Shown: positions 17,489 to 27,046, counted from the stretch's first letter. The stretch: DNA of 64,000 nucleotides from Anaerolineae bacterium (GCA_030425205.1 JAUIAP010000017.1:1-64000); one strand, 5' to 3'. A program made the numbers and translations. The notes: generated from the letters alone by a model not told the origin.

Positions 17489-18262
17489 TTGTCGAGTGAG
17501 ATAATTTTGACTTTTCAACCAACCCGCCCCCTAGAAACTCCGCTGCGCGTCATCGTCGTCGGCGCGTCGTCTGGAATCGGTCGCGCCGTTGCGACCCAAT
17601 ATGCACAAAGCGGTGCGCGAGTCGCAGCATTGGCGCGGCGTGCTGATGCACTGGAAACGCTTTCGGCCGAAAGTCCCGCCATCAAAACCTATCCGCATGA
17701 TGTCACCGACTTCGATGCCGTCCCCGACCTCTTCCAACAGATTTGCCGCGACCTCGACGGGCTCGACATCATCGTTTATGTCGCAGGCGTGCAGCCGCCT
17801 GTTGCCCCGAATGAGTACAACTTTGCCAAAGATCGCGCCATGATCGAAACCAACCTGCTCGGCGCAATGGCGTGGCTCAATCAAGCTGCGCTGCGCTTTG
17901 AACGGGCTGGCAGTGGTAACATTGTCGGCGTGTCGTCGGTTGCGGGGGATCGTGGGCGCTCCGCCTTTCCCGGCTACCACACCAGCAAAGGAGGGCTGAG
18001 CATCTATCTCGAATCACTCCGCAATCGTATTGCCAAAAAAGGCGTGACCGTGACGACGATCAAGCCCGGTTTTGTGCAGACAAGACTGCTCGAAAATGCG
18101 AGCAAAACGTTCTGGGTCATCACGCCTGACGACGCAGCGCGGCAAATCCGGGAAGCGGTCGCGAAAGGCAAGCAGGTTGTTTACACACCCGCTCGCTGGC
18201 GTTATATGATGTTGATTATTCAACATATTCCGTCGTTTATTTTTCGTCGTCTGAGTATCTAA
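17489..18262 (+). CDS. Short-chain dehydrogenase, DprE2-like
   Basis: A 257-aa SDR. The cofactor motif GASSGIG is at residues 25-31, the catalytic Ser is in VGVSSVAG, and YHTSK gives Tyr163 and Lys167. The C-terminal end (PARWRYMMLIIQHIPSFIFR) closely follows the end of mycobacterial DprE2, the decaprenylphosphoryl-2-keto-ribose reductase, as I remember that sequence. The next gene resembles DprE1. Together such a pair epimerises polyprenyl-phosphoryl-ribose to -arabinose. The start is a TTG at 17489 preceded by ACGGAG. The DprE2 assignment rests on the C-terminus plus context and would be weaker without the neighbour. Confidence 0.75.
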   Translation: MSSEIILTFQPTRPLETPLRVIVVGASSGIGRAVATQYAQSGARVAALARRADALETLSAESPAIKTYPHDVTDFDAVPDLFQQICRDLDGLDIIVYVAGVQPPVAPNEYNFAKDRAMIETNLLGAMAWLNQAALRFERAGSGNIVGVSSVAGDRGRSAFPGYHTSKGGLSIYLESLRNRIAKKGVTVTTIKPGFVQTRLLENASKTFWVITPDDAARQIREAVAKGKQVVYTPARWRYMMLIIQHIPSFIFRRLSI

Positions 18263-18331
18263 TTCACCGCACAGAGCATGGCGGAAAATTGTTCCGCTCG
18301 CTCTGTGCAGTGAAACGCTGGGAGTTGCAAG

Positions 18332-19768
18332 TTGCAAGTTGCAAAGAAAACGCGCACTGTTGCATTATCGGATGGAAATTTAGAAAAAGTCATGCCATGG
18401 GGCAAGGCGAGTGCGACGATGGGATGGGTTTTTCGGCCGATAAATTCGGCCGAACTCGCCGACATCTTCACACTCGCAAGGCGTGAAGGCCTGACCATCG
18501 GCCTACGCGGTGGTGGCAACAGCTACGGCGACGCTGCGTGCAATGAGGGCAATATCGTGCTCGATATAACACGCATGAAGCGCATCCTCGCATGGGATGC
18601 AGCGAGCGGCGTTGTGACTGTAGAACCGGGTGTGCGGTTGCGCGACCTCTGGGAATATGTGCTGGCTGATGGCTGGTGGCCGCCCGTCTGCACGGGAACG
18701 ATGCATGTCACGATGGGCGGCGCGGCCGCGATGAACGTGCATGGCAAAAATGCGTATAAAGTTGGCACAATTGGCGATCATATTCTCGAATTTGACTTAA
18801 TGCTGCCAAACGGCGAAACGATCACATGCAGTCGCAATGAAAATGACGACGTGTTCTATGCAGCAATTGGCGGTTTTGGCATGTTGGGCTGTTTTACTTC
18901 CATTACGCTCCAGATGAAGCGTGTTTACTCTGGTTTGCTCAACGTCTCGATTGCCAATTGCGCCGATCTTGGCGCGATGTTTGCAGAGTTTGTGCGACGT
19001 GTCCCCGATGACGACTACCTCGTTGGATGGGTGGACACGACGGCAACGGGTGCGGCGACAGGGCGGGGCGAAATTCACATCGCCAACTATCTCGAACCAG
19101 ATGTAGACCCCTACCCTGAACAAACGTTGCGCCTTGACGCACAACATCTGAACGACACGCTGTTTGGCATCGTGCCGCGTTCAGCCATGTGGCGGTTGAT
19201 GCGACCGTTTTTCAATCAGATGGGTGTGCCATTTGTCAACATGGCTAAATATTGGTCGAGCTGGCTAAAAGATGGGGACAGCTATCAGCAGCCTCACGCA
19301 CAATTTCACTTTTTGCTCAACTATTTCCCCGACTGGGAAAAATCTGTCGGACGTGCGGGATTGATTCAATATCAGCCGTTTGTGCCGCGTGACAAGGCGG
19401 AAAGCGTTTTTCGCCGCATTTTGCAAATCAGCCAAGCGCGTAATCTTGCCCCCTATCTCGGCGTTCTCAAACGGCATCGCCCCGATCCATTCCTCATGAC
19501 ACACGGGCTGGATGGCTACTCATTCGCGCTCGATTATCAAGTGACGGACAGCAATCGACAGGCGGTGATCGAACTTTGCAAATCGCTTGACGCAGTTGTT
19601 TTGGATGCGGGCGGCCGTTTTTATCCTGCCAAAGACAGCGTCTTACGTCCAGAAGTGGCGCAAGCCTATTTGGGAGAAGAGGCGATTAAACGCTTTCGGA
19701 CATTGAAAGAACGCTGTGATCCCGATCAGTTGTTACAGACAAACTTTTGGCGGCGCGTGTTCACGTGA
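18332..19768 (+). CDS. FAD-linked oxidase, DprE1-like
   Basis: A 478-aa flavoprotein of the vanillyl-alcohol oxidase/ALO type. The FAD-binding block includes RGGGNSYGDA (residues 59-68) and GGAAAMNVHGKN (129-140), matching the DprE1 pattern GGAI..D.HGKN. The C-terminal GRFYPAKDS, with Lys434, matches DprE1 GRLYTAKDS, whose Lys contacts substrate. The position of the DprE1 cysteine attacked by benzothiazinones is Ala399 here (SFALDY), assuming my by-eye alignment is right. The predicted role is oxidation of polyprenyl-phosphoryl-ribose, with the preceding SDR completing the epimerisation. The start is TTG at 18332 with GGGAG upstream; ATG at 18391 is an alternative. Confidence 0.75.
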   Translation: MQVAKKTRTVALSDGNLEKVMPWGKASATMGWVFRPINSAELADIFTLARREGLTIGLRGGGNSYGDAACNEGNIVLDITRMKRILAWDAASGVVTVEPGVRLRDLWEYVLADGWWPPVCTGTMHVTMGGAAAMNVHGKNAYKVGTIGDHILEFDLMLPNGETITCSRNENDDVFYAAIGGFGMLGCFTSITLQMKRVYSGLLNVSIANCADLGAMFAEFVRRVPDDDYLVGWVDTTATGAATGRGEIHIANYLEPDVDPYPEQTLRLDAQHLNDTLFGIVPRSAMWRLMRPFFNQMGVPFVNMAKYWSSWLKDGDSYQQPHAQFHFLLNYFPDWEKSVGRAGLIQYQPFVPRDKAESVFRRILQISQARNLAPYLGVLKRHRPDPFLMTHGLDGYSFALDYQVTDSNRQAVIELCKSLDAVVLDAGGRFYPAKDSVLRPEVAQAYLGEEAIKRFRTLKERCDPDQLLQTNFWRRVFT

Positions 19769-19856
19769 TCTGTCTCACTACTTTACGGCATTCAGTTTCC
19801 ATCTGATGGCGACAAACAGATGCCACTTTCCGCGTGGAAGTAATATCATTCCAGCT

Positions 19857-22118
19857 ATGACAACCCAAGAATATAAACACATCGGAAAACCTTTTAAACT
19901 GACGGACGGACTAGAAAAAGTGACGGGCTATGCGCGGTATGTGGCTGACCTAGAATTGCCGGGCATGGTGATTGGCAAACCGATTTTCAGCCCATATGCT
20001 CACGCCGAAATCATCGAGATCGACAAGAGCGAAGCTGAACAGATGCCCGGCGTCGTTGCTGTTTTAACGGCAGAAGACATGCCAACGCGAGATCGCACCA
20101 TTACGTCGCGCAACTCTGCGATTTTGGCAAAGGGACGTGTTCTTTGGGTCGGACAGCCAGTCGCAATCGTCGTGGCGGAGACAGCACAACAGGCGGCCGA
20201 TGCGCTCGATTTTGTCTATATCGACTATGCGCCACTACCCGCGACTATCGATCTGCTGGCTGCGATCAAGGCGGATAGTCCAACGTTGTGGCCGCATGGA
20301 TTGCCCAGAGATGATGAGGATTTGGGCGCGTTGCATGGGGAGACAACGGAAGCGGTTGAGGTTATCAATGGGGCGTTGAATAATGTTTCGGCCGAAAATA
20401 GCTTCTCGCGCGGCGATGTCGAAACCGCATTCTCAGAAGCGGATGCCATCGTTGAACGTCGCTATACAACCGCCAGCCTTCACCAAATGTATATGGAGCC
20501 ACACGCCGTGATTGCCGACCCCGACCCACTCGGCCGCAATATCACGATTTACACCAGCACACAGGGAAAATTCCAGGTGCGCGGAGAGGTTGCGAAACTA
20601 CTCAACATGGCTGTGCGCAATGTGCTCGTTGAACCAATGACGTTTGGCGGCGGATTTGGCGCAAAGTACGGCATTCTCGAACCGCTGACGGCCGCAACCG
20701 CCCTCGCTGTGCGGCGACCCGTCAAAATCGTCTTCACGCGTTCAGAAGATATGCTAGCGACAACGCCAGCTCCACAGATGATTATCGATTTGAAGCTCGC
20801 GGCGAAAGACGGCAAGGTGAGTGGTCTCAAGGGGCGTGTATTGACAGATAATGGCGTGTTTGGCTTTGGTCATGGGGGTCTCGCCGCGATGATGATGGGG
20901 GGCTACTATAAATGTGACAACGTCCACATCGACACCTATGAAGTCCACACCAACACCGCGCCCGTCGGGGCCTATCGCGCGCCCGGTGCGCCACAGGCGA
21001 CATTTGCAATTGAGAGCAGCATAGACGAGCTGGCGGAGGCAATCGGCGTCGATAAGCTGGCGTTTCGACTCGATAATGCGGCCGAAGCAGGCGACATGAT
21101 GGGGATCAACCGTCCATGGCCTTCGATTGGATACAAGCAGTGTCTCGAACGGTTAGCAGCGCATCCAATCATGCAGGAGCCGCTGGGCGAAAATGAGGGT
21201 CTGGGTTTTGCAGGTGGCGGCTGGCCGACGGCGGTTTCGCCCAGTGAGGCTGTCTGTCGTGTTGATAGTGACGGGACTGTGATTATCGAAACGGGCAACG
21301 TCGATGTAACGGGCAACAGTGCCAGCTTTGCGCTCATCGCAGCGGAAACGCTAGGCGTTGAACCGGAGAACGTTGTTGTGAAAATGGGGAATACTGAAGG
21401 GCCCTATGCACCGGGATCGGGCGGCAGTCAGGTCACATATAGCGTGGCGGGGTCTGTCAAAGAATCGGCCGAAAACGCCCGCACCAACCTGCTCAAAATT
21501 GCGGCAGATGAGTTTGAAGCAGCCGCTGACGATATCGAACTTGCCAACGGTCAAGCATACGTTAAAGGCGTTCCCGACAAGACGCTCTCGATTGGAAAAT
21601 TGGCTGGTATTGCAAGAAACAAGCGCGGCGGCGATGGCCCAATCGTAGGAGAAGGACGAGTCTCTGTTAAAGAGAACGCCCCCGCATTTACCGTTCATGC
21701 CGTCAAAGTTCGCGTTAATCCAGACACGGGCGAGGTCACGCCGTTGCGCTATGTCGCCATCCAAGATGTCGGCTTCGCGCTAAATCCGCTCATGGTAACT
21801 GGACAGATGCACGGAGGCATGGGGCAAAGTCTCGGGATGGCACTGCTTGAAGCGACGGTTTACGATGAAAATGGGCAGTTATTGAGTGGCAGTTTGCTCG
21901 ATTATGGAATGCCGCAAATCGATCAGGTCCCTGACTTTGAGGCGGTGTTTGTTGAAAATGCGTCGCCACATGGGCCATTTGGAGCGCGTGGAATTGGCGA
22001 GCCGCCGATTATTGGCGGACCCGCCGCAATCGCCAACGCAATTAAGAATGCAACGGGCGCACGAATCGACACGTTGCCACTAAGCGCAGAACGGATTTGG
22101 CGTGCGCTCCACGCTTAG
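19857..22118 (+). CDS. Molybdopterin-binding subunit, xanthine dehydrogenase family
   Basis: A 753-aa large subunit of a molybdenum hydroxylase. It begins GKPFKLTDGLEKVTGYARYV, the usual start of this family, so I chose ATG 19857 over a start inside the preceding gene. Moco-binding landmarks include TFGGGFGAKYG and APGAPQATFAIESSIDELAE, and the catalytic Glu is at 715 in GARGIGEPP. Members oxidise purines, aldehydes or aromatic acids and normally work with a 2Fe-2S subunit and an FAD subunit. Neither is found next to it, so this subunit is an orphan here. Substrate cannot be inferred. It ends 2 nt from the convergent M20 gene. Confidence 0.85.
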   Translation: MTTQEYKHIGKPFKLTDGLEKVTGYARYVADLELPGMVIGKPIFSPYAHAEIIEIDKSEAEQMPGVVAVLTAEDMPTRDRTITSRNSAILAKGRVLWVGQPVAIVVAETAQQAADALDFVYIDYAPLPATIDLLAAIKADSPTLWPHGLPRDDEDLGALHGETTEAVEVINGALNNVSAENSFSRGDVETAFSEADAIVERRYTTASLHQMYMEPHAVIADPDPLGRNITIYTSTQGKFQVRGEVAKLLNMAVRNVLVEPMTFGGGFGAKYGILEPLTAATALAVRRPVKIVFTRSEDMLATTPAPQMIIDLKLAAKDGKVSGLKGRVLTDNGVFGFGHGGLAAMMMGGYYKCDNVHIDTYEVHTNTAPVGAYRAPGAPQATFAIESSIDELAEAIGVDKLAFRLDNAAEAGDMMGINRPWPSIGYKQCLERLAAHPIMQEPLGENEGLGFAGGGWPTAVSPSEAVCRVDSDGTVIIETGNVDVTGNSASFALIAAETLGVEPENVVVKMGNTEGPYAPGSGGSQVTYSVAGSVKESAENARTNLLKIAADEFEAAADDIELANGQAYVKGVPDKTLSIGKLAGIARNKRGGDGPIVGEGRVSVKENAPAFTVHAVKVRVNPDTGEVTPLRYVAIQDVGFALNPLMVTGQMHGGMGQSLGMALLEATVYDENGQLLSGSLLDYGMPQIDQVPDFEAVFVENASPHGPFGARGIGEPPIIGGPAAIANAIKNATGARIDTLPLSAERIWRALHA

Positions 22119-22120
22119 CG

Positions 22121-23272
22121 TTAAAAATTTTGCAAGACGGCCAAATAACCGCGCAACCCTTCCGCCAGCGCGTCGAGCGTGATCGATTCGTTGGCGGTGT
22201 GTGCCTCTTTTTCATCGCCGGGTGCAAAGCCGATAATCGGCGCGCCTAACCCCGTCATGTGTCGGCCGTCGGTTGCAAATGCAAACTGCCCGACGACTGG
22301 CGCGCGCCCCATCCCCTCTGTCAACAACTCAACAACGCGCACGGTGACGGGATCATCTGGATGCGTGTCAAAGCCCGTCACGAGTTGCTCGGGTGGATCG
22401 AGTGGGATCGCCTCAAACCCGTTTGCCCAGAGCACTTGATGATTGAATCCCTCTGCTAATTCTGCAATAAAATTGATGATGTCGGCATGTGTGACCGCGG
22501 CCGAGCGGAAGTCGAGATTGACGCGCGCCCAAGCAGGCGTGACGTTGCGGCTCGTTGTATCCACCTCAATAATTGTCGGCGAGACCGTTGTTGCACCTAA
22601 ACGAGGGTGTTCAGGCAGGTCGTGCTGACGTTTTTGGAGGCGCGTCAAGAACGTGCCAAGTGCATAGTTGGGGTTGTCCGCTTTGTGGGGGACGGAAGCG
22701 TGCACAGATCGGCCGAAAAATGTCACCTGCACCTGTCGAATTCCGCGATGACCCAGTGCCACATTGTTGCTCGTGGGTTCCCCAATCATGATCAACCCGA
22801 TTGGATAATCGACATGTTCAGCCCAGTAAATCGCGCCAGCACCGCCGATCTCCTCTTCTGTCACACAAGAAAAAACGACATCCCGTTTTGGGCGTTGACC
22901 CGCCTGAATGAGTGCGGCAAGTGCATAGACTTGCGTTGCGACGGGCCCTTTGATATCGGCGGCACCGCGTCCATAAATACGCCCGTCGCGGATTGCGGCT
23001 TCAAATGCGCCGCTGTGCCAAAGTTTTGGATCACCGGGATCAACATGGTCGAGATGGGTATTAATGACGATTGCAGGCAAACTGCGATCTTGTCCGTAGA
23101 GTCGTGCAATGACGTTACCGATAGGATCAATTGTCACTTCGTCAAAGTTAAGCGATCGACACTCCTGCTCGACGAGTTTGGCAATTGTCCCTTCTTCGCC
23201 CGACATACTGGGTGTTTGAATTAAACGCTGTGTAAAGTCGATACACGCTTCGATGATGTTTCCGGTAATCAT
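22121..23272 (-). CDS. M20-family metallopeptidase / amidohydrolase (ArgE/DapE-like)
   Basis: A 383-aa two-zinc hydrolase. The metal ligands are visible in NTHLDHVDPGD, GRGAADIKG, the general-base TEEE, GEPTS and the C-terminal GDEKEAHTANES. Between them is a dimerisation domain beginning at GIRQVQVTFFGRSVHASVPH. Substrates of the family include N-acyl amino acids, succinyl-DAP, carnosine-type dipeptides and carbamoyl compounds. A more exact name is not possible. The closest preserved pattern is the YgeY/DapE-related branch. A TATAAG box (23281-23286) lies 8 nt before the ATG, so the leader would be very short. Confidence 0.85.
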   Translation of the reverse strand: MITGNIIEACIDFTQRLIQTPSMSGEEGTIAKLVEQECRSLNFDEVTIDPIGNVIARLYGQDRSLPAIVINTHLDHVDPGDPKLWHSGAFEAAIRDGRIYGRGAADIKGPVATQVYALAALIQAGQRPKRDVVFSCVTEEEIGGAGAIYWAEHVDYPIGLIMIGEPTSNNVALGHRGIRQVQVTFFGRSVHASVPHKADNPNYALGTFLTRLQKRQHDLPEHPRLGATTVSPTIIEVDTTSRNVTPAWARVNLDFRSAAVTHADIINFIAELAEGFNHQVLWANGFEAIPLDPPEQLVTGFDTHPDDPVTVRVVELLTEGMGRAPVVGQFAFATDGRHMTGLGAPIIGFAPGDEKEAHTANESITLDALAEGLRGYLAVLQNF

Positions 23273-23317
23273 AGTCCCTGCTTATAGTTTTGTTTGCCGA
23301 ATTGTACCGTGTCTTGG

Positions 23318-24544
23318 CTAGATCGTAGCGTTCTTGACTTTGGGGGCGCGGGATCGGCCGATTAAGCCGAGCATTGGCAAAATTGCGAGCAAGCTGATAC
23401 CTGCACCAAGAAAATAGGGGTAGCTTGGTTTGATGGCAAAGATAACCCCTGCAATCGCCGTACTAAAAATAACGGCCAAATTGAGCGTCGATTGATAAAC
23501 GCCTTGCACTTCACCTCGCAACTCTTCGCTGACAGTGCGCGTTGTAAGTGAATTGAGCGATGGCATCATCGACCCCTGCCCCATGGCAAAAAGTGCGGTC
23601 GTTATGACGGCAAGGTAGGGAGAGGTGATCATGGCGAGGATGAACATGCCCAAACCACGCACAACTGAGCCAAACACGATGATTTGCGCTTCACTCCAAA
23701 TCTTGAGCAAGCGCGGCACGATAACCGTTTGGGTCACCACCTGCATGATGCCAACTGAGGCAAGCAAGAGTCCAATGCCTAAGCTTGTGCCTTTGATGCT
23801 GTAGTCGGCAAATAAAACAGCCTCCCCAAAGAGCGAGAAGGTCGATTGCAGCAGTGCGAATCCAAACTGTCCAATGAAGGCGACAAGCAATAATTGCAGC
23901 AACGCATGGTTGCGGATGGCGCGACTGAAGCTCAAATCGCTGGTCGTGCGTTGACGACTTTTGAGTCGGTCTTCTTCCGTTACGGTTTCGTCAAGGGTAC
24001 GCCACGTCATGAGAACGACTATTGCAGCAGCGATGGCGGCGAGAATGTATGGAAAGCGCAAGCCAAACGCAGCCGAGAGGAGGCCACCTAATGCTGGGCC
24101 CAATATAAACCCTAACCCAAATGCGGCGAAGATGAGACTCAACGCTTCCGTGCGCTTTTCTGGCTCGGTGATATCCACCACATAGGCCCGGGCAACGATA
24201 ATATTACCGCCCGTAATGCCGTCAAATAGACGCGCCATAAATAGCCAGCCGACGCTGGGCGCAACGACCAACATCAGAAAGCTGATTGTTGTGCCAATTT
24301 GGCTGATGATCAACACGGGAACACGCCCATAGCGATCGGATAGTCGGCCGAGTGTCGGGCCAGCCAAAAATTGTGCGCCAAAATAAGTGGTAACCAGCAA
24401 TGTGATCGTCTGATCTGACATTGCGAATTCACGTTTAGCCAAAAGGGGGAGAATTGGAAGGATCATCGATGCACCGAGAATTTGCACAAAAATGATGAGC
24501 AAAATGGTGATCATGCGACGATCGAGATTCTTTAACTGTGTCAT
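23318..24544 (-). CDS. MFS transporter, DHA1/TetA-like
   Basis: A 408-aa major facilitator with 12 predicted TM helices. Motif A, GRLSDRYGRVPVLI, is in the loop between helices 2 and 3, and a motif C-like GLGFILGPALGG is in helix 5, which is typical of drug-proton antiporters. A charged central loop (DETVTEEDRLKSRQRTT) separates the halves. It resembles the MFS gene at 60398 over its N-half. Substrate unknown. A -10 TATACT (24551-24556) ends exactly 6 nt before the ATG, consistent with a leaderless transcript. Confidence 0.83.
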   Translation of the reverse strand: MTQLKNLDRRMITILLIIFVQILGASMILPILPLLAKREFAMSDQTITLLVTTYFGAQFLAGPTLGRLSDRYGRVPVLIISQIGTTISFLMLVVAPSVGWLFMARLFDGITGGNIIVARAYVVDITEPEKRTEALSLIFAAFGLGFILGPALGGLLSAAFGLRFPYILAAIAAAIVVLMTWRTLDETVTEEDRLKSRQRTTSDLSFSRAIRNHALLQLLLVAFIGQFGFALLQSTFSLFGEAVLFADYSIKGTSLGIGLLLASVGIMQVVTQTVIVPRLLKIWSEAQIIVFGSVVRGLGMFILAMITSPYLAVITTALFAMGQGSMMPSLNSLTTRTVSEELRGEVQGVYQSTLNLAVIFSTAIAGVIFAIKPSYPYFLGAGISLLAILPMLGLIGRSRAPKVKNATI

Positions 24545-24658
24545 ACAAGGAGTATAGAAAATAATACGCCATCGAACTAGATGATTGTCTAATTACCAAC
24601 GTGATACCGATATGTGGTAGCAGAATACAAGTAATTTGAATGCAGCGTTTATGCTGGT

Positions 24659-24686
24659 TTGCGACAGGGGGCAAAAGGCGTATAAT
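24659..24686 (+). promoter_or_regulatory. Predicted sigma-70 promoter of the S1 gene
   Basis: A -35 TTGCGA (24659-24664), 16-nt spacer and consensus -10 TATAAT (24681-24686). The start would be near 24693, giving an untranslated leader of about 145 nt. No clear Shine-Dalgarno precedes the ATG at 24837. Confidence 0.65.
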
Positions 24687-24836
24687 CCTGACGTTCTACA
24701 CCAGTAGAATAATGGGAAGACAGACTTCTTTCACATTGTTTGCGCGTGTCATCGGTTGGTCAGCCCGACGTGATGCACGGCGTTTTCGCCCTCACATCGG
24801 ACACCCTCACCGCGACACATTTTAAACTTAAACTTT

Positions 24837-25985
24837 ATGAGTTCTACATCTTTTGACGGGTCACAATCGTTAGAGGCATTGCTCGATTCCTATTTGGGAT
24901 TTGGCGTGCCAGAAGCTGGGGAAATTCGAGAAGGCACTGTCGTTGCGTTACGCAACAACGATGTCTTGGTTGATATTGCCGCTAAATCAGAAGGCATCAT
25001 CCCTAACAGTGAATTTGATTCTCTTTCTAATAAACAGAAAGAGCAGTTGCAGATCGGCAACGATGTACGCGTATGCGTCATCGAGCCAGAAGATCCGCAA
25101 GGTAACATCATTCTCTCTTTCTTAAAAGTGCGAGAGCAGGATGATTGGGATGAAGCCCGGGAATCACAAGACGAGCAAAAACTCGTTGAGGTACAAGTGA
25201 TTGGGTTTAATCGTGGGGGAGTGTTGGTGCGGATGGGTGCGCTGAAAGGGTTCTGCCCCGCATCGCAACTTGGATTCGAGCATCAGGTCAATCGTGGCGA
25301 TTCGGCCGAATCTGTGCTCAAGAATCTAATCGGCAAAACGCTGCACGTAAAAATATTGGAAGCAGATCAGGAAAAGGGTCGACTGATCTTTTCGGAACTT
25401 TCGGCCGATAAAGAGATCCGCGCCAAAAACCGCAACCAACGTCTTGCTGAGCTAGAAGAAGACGGTGTGTATGAGGGTCACGTCATTAACTTGACCGACT
25501 TTGGCGCGTTTGTCGATATTGGTGGCATCGAGGGACTTGTCCACTCTTCCGAATTGAGCTGGAAACACGTCGCCAAACCAAGCAAACTCCTCTCACTGGG
25601 ACAAGAGGTGCAGGTTAAAATAATCGGCATCGACCACAAGAAACAGCGCGTGACGTTTAGCATGAAGCAGCTTGAATCGAATCCGTGGGAAAAGCTGCAC
25701 GACATCTATGAGCTTGGTCAATGGGTCGATGTCACTGTGACGCAGTTGACACGCTACGGAGCCTTCGCCCGCATTGAAGATGAATATCGCCTAGAGGGGT
25801 TGATTCACATCTCAGAGATTGGTGATGAAGAAGTTGAAGATCCCGAAGAGATGATCAAGAAAAATCAACAGTTGACAGCGCGCGTCATTCGCCTAGACGC
25901 AGAAAATAAACAGATTGGGTTTAGTCTCAATGAAGATTCTGAATTTATGCTGAATGATGAAGTCGAAAACGTGATGGCTGAATAG
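24837..25985 (+). CDS. rpsA: 30S ribosomal protein S1 (four S1 domains)
   Basis: A 382-aa protein with four S1 RNA-binding repeats at residues about 18-88, 105-175, 193-262 and 279-350. Each shows the family core, for example TDFGAFVDIGGIEGLVHSSE in repeat 3. S1 brings mRNA to the 30S subunit. The E. coli protein has six repeats; four-repeat versions of about 380-400 aa are common in Gram-positives and other phyla. The mRNA has a 145-nt leader without a visible ribosome-binding site, as seen for S1 genes elsewhere. A strong terminator follows 24 nt after the stop, so it is probably monocistronic. Confidence 0.88.
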   Translation: MSSTSFDGSQSLEALLDSYLGFGVPEAGEIREGTVVALRNNDVLVDIAAKSEGIIPNSEFDSLSNKQKEQLQIGNDVRVCVIEPEDPQGNIILSFLKVREQDDWDEARESQDEQKLVEVQVIGFNRGGVLVRMGALKGFCPASQLGFEHQVNRGDSAESVLKNLIGKTLHVKILEADQEKGRLIFSELSADKEIRAKNRNQRLAELEEDGVYEGHVINLTDFGAFVDIGGIEGLVHSSELSWKHVAKPSKLLSLGQEVQVKIIGIDHKKQRVTFSMKQLESNPWEKLHDIYELGQWVDVTVTQLTRYGAFARIEDEYRLEGLIHISEIGDEEVEDPEEMIKKNQQLTARVIRLDAENKQIGFSLNEDSEFMLNDEVENVMAE

Positions 25986-26008
25986 CCACGACAACGTGTA
26001 CGAAATAG

Positions 26009-26036
26009 AAAAAGCGACTCTAAGAGTCGCTTTTTT
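26009..26036 (+). terminator. Intrinsic terminator after rpsA
   Basis: Arms AAAAAGCGACTC (26009-26020) and GAGTCGCTTTTT (26024-26035) with a 3-nt loop run into a T-tract. Confidence 0.9.
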
Positions 26037-26047
26037 GTTTGTCGCTA

Positions 26048-26200
26048 GGTAGCTACTCAGCCAGTCAGCTACTCAGCAGTTCAGCATGGACAATAACGCG
26101 AGGTAACTTGTTATTTCGCACAAGTCATTTAGAGGCATGAAAAGGCAGAGCTGCTTTTTCTTTGCTGAAATGCTGACAGGCTGAAATGCTGACCAGCTTA
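26048..26200. repeat. Intergenic repeat of TGCTGA-type, inverted pair
   Basis: The block at 26163-26200 (GCTGAAATGCTGACAGGC ...) matches 60336-60373 at about 35 of 38 positions. A related copy in opposite orientation lies at 26048-26088, so this gap holds an inverted pair of the element. The gap (25986-26221) holds no gene. Confidence 0.5.
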
Positions 26201-26221
26201 GGTCGTTACGTTGCCAGAAAA

Positions 26222-26989
26222 TCAGCGCATGACGCGCCCACCGTCAACCGTGATCGTTTGACCCGTCATGTAGCTGGCGCCGTCGGAGCAAAGGAAGAGG
26301 ACGGTCTGGGCAATCTCGTTGGCCTGTCCCAATCGGGCCAGCGGAATCTCGTTCTCCCAGCGGCTCATTAGCTCTGCGTTTTGGCGCAGCGTCTCGGTTG
26401 ATTCCGTCTCAAAGATGCCGGGTAACACTGTGTTGACGCGGATGCCGTATTGAGCAAACTCACGTGCACACTCACGCGCAAATCCGACAACGCCCGCTTT
26501 GGCAGCGCAATAGGCGGCACGGTCAGCTAAGGCAACCTGCACACCAGCAGTTGAGGCAATATTGACAATCGCCCCACCCCGCTCACTGTTTTCCCATGAC
26601 ATAACGCGGCCGACGAGTTGCGACATGAAAAATGTCCCTTTGAGGTTAACCTCCATACAGCGATCCCAGTCCCATTCATCCATCTTCAAGATTGAGCCTG
26701 TTGGTTCGATGCCAGCGTTGTTGATGAGGATGTCGATGCGTCCCCATTTTTCACGGGTTTTTTCGACGAGATGGACGGCTTGAAATTTGTTGGAAATATC
26801 GGCCGAAATCCCCATCGCCTCCCCGCCATCCGCAATTATTTCATTGACGACACGTTCCGCCCGATCGGGATTTAAATCGTTGACCGCGAGTTTTGCCCCA
26901 GCCGCAGCCAATGTCTTGGCAATTGCCGCGCCAATGCCGCGCCCTGCGCCTGTGACGATAGCGACTTTTTCATTTAGAGTGAGTTGCAT
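26222..26989 (-). CDS. SDR-family oxidoreductase, FabG-like
   Basis: A 255-aa classical short-chain dehydrogenase. It has the cofactor loop TGAGRGIG (residues 14-21), NNAG, the catalytic Ser in NIASTAG, and YCAAK as the Tyr/Lys pair. The C-terminus GQTITVDGGRVMR is typical of 3-oxoacyl-ACP reductase-like enzymes. Asp in VNDLN after the second beta strand suggests that NAD rather than NADP is preferred, but this is only a guess. The substrate cannot be named: FabG, glucose dehydrogenase and many others share this pattern. A TAGAAC box (26996-27001) sits 6 nt before the ATG with no ribosome-binding site. Confidence 0.85.
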   Translation of the reverse strand: MQLTLNEKVAIVTGAGRGIGAAIAKTLAAAGAKLAVNDLNPDRAERVVNEIIADGGEAMGISADISNKFQAVHLVEKTREKWGRIDILINNAGIEPTGSILKMDEWDWDRCMEVNLKGTFFMSQLVGRVMSWENSERGGAIVNIASTAGVQVALADRAAYCAAKAGVVGFARECAREFAQYGIRVNTVLPGIFETESTETLRQNAELMSRWENEIPLARLGQANEIAQTVLFLCSDGASYMTGQTITVDGGRVMR

Positions 26990-27046
26990 ATGATTGTTCT
27001 ACGCCGTAGATACGAAGCTATGTTCGCACAAAGTTGAGCGTGCTGG

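Noticed and set aside
22607..23224. 205-aa plus-strand frame opposite the M20 peptidase
   Set aside because: Antisense shadow of a well-conserved enzyme with no recognisable domain.
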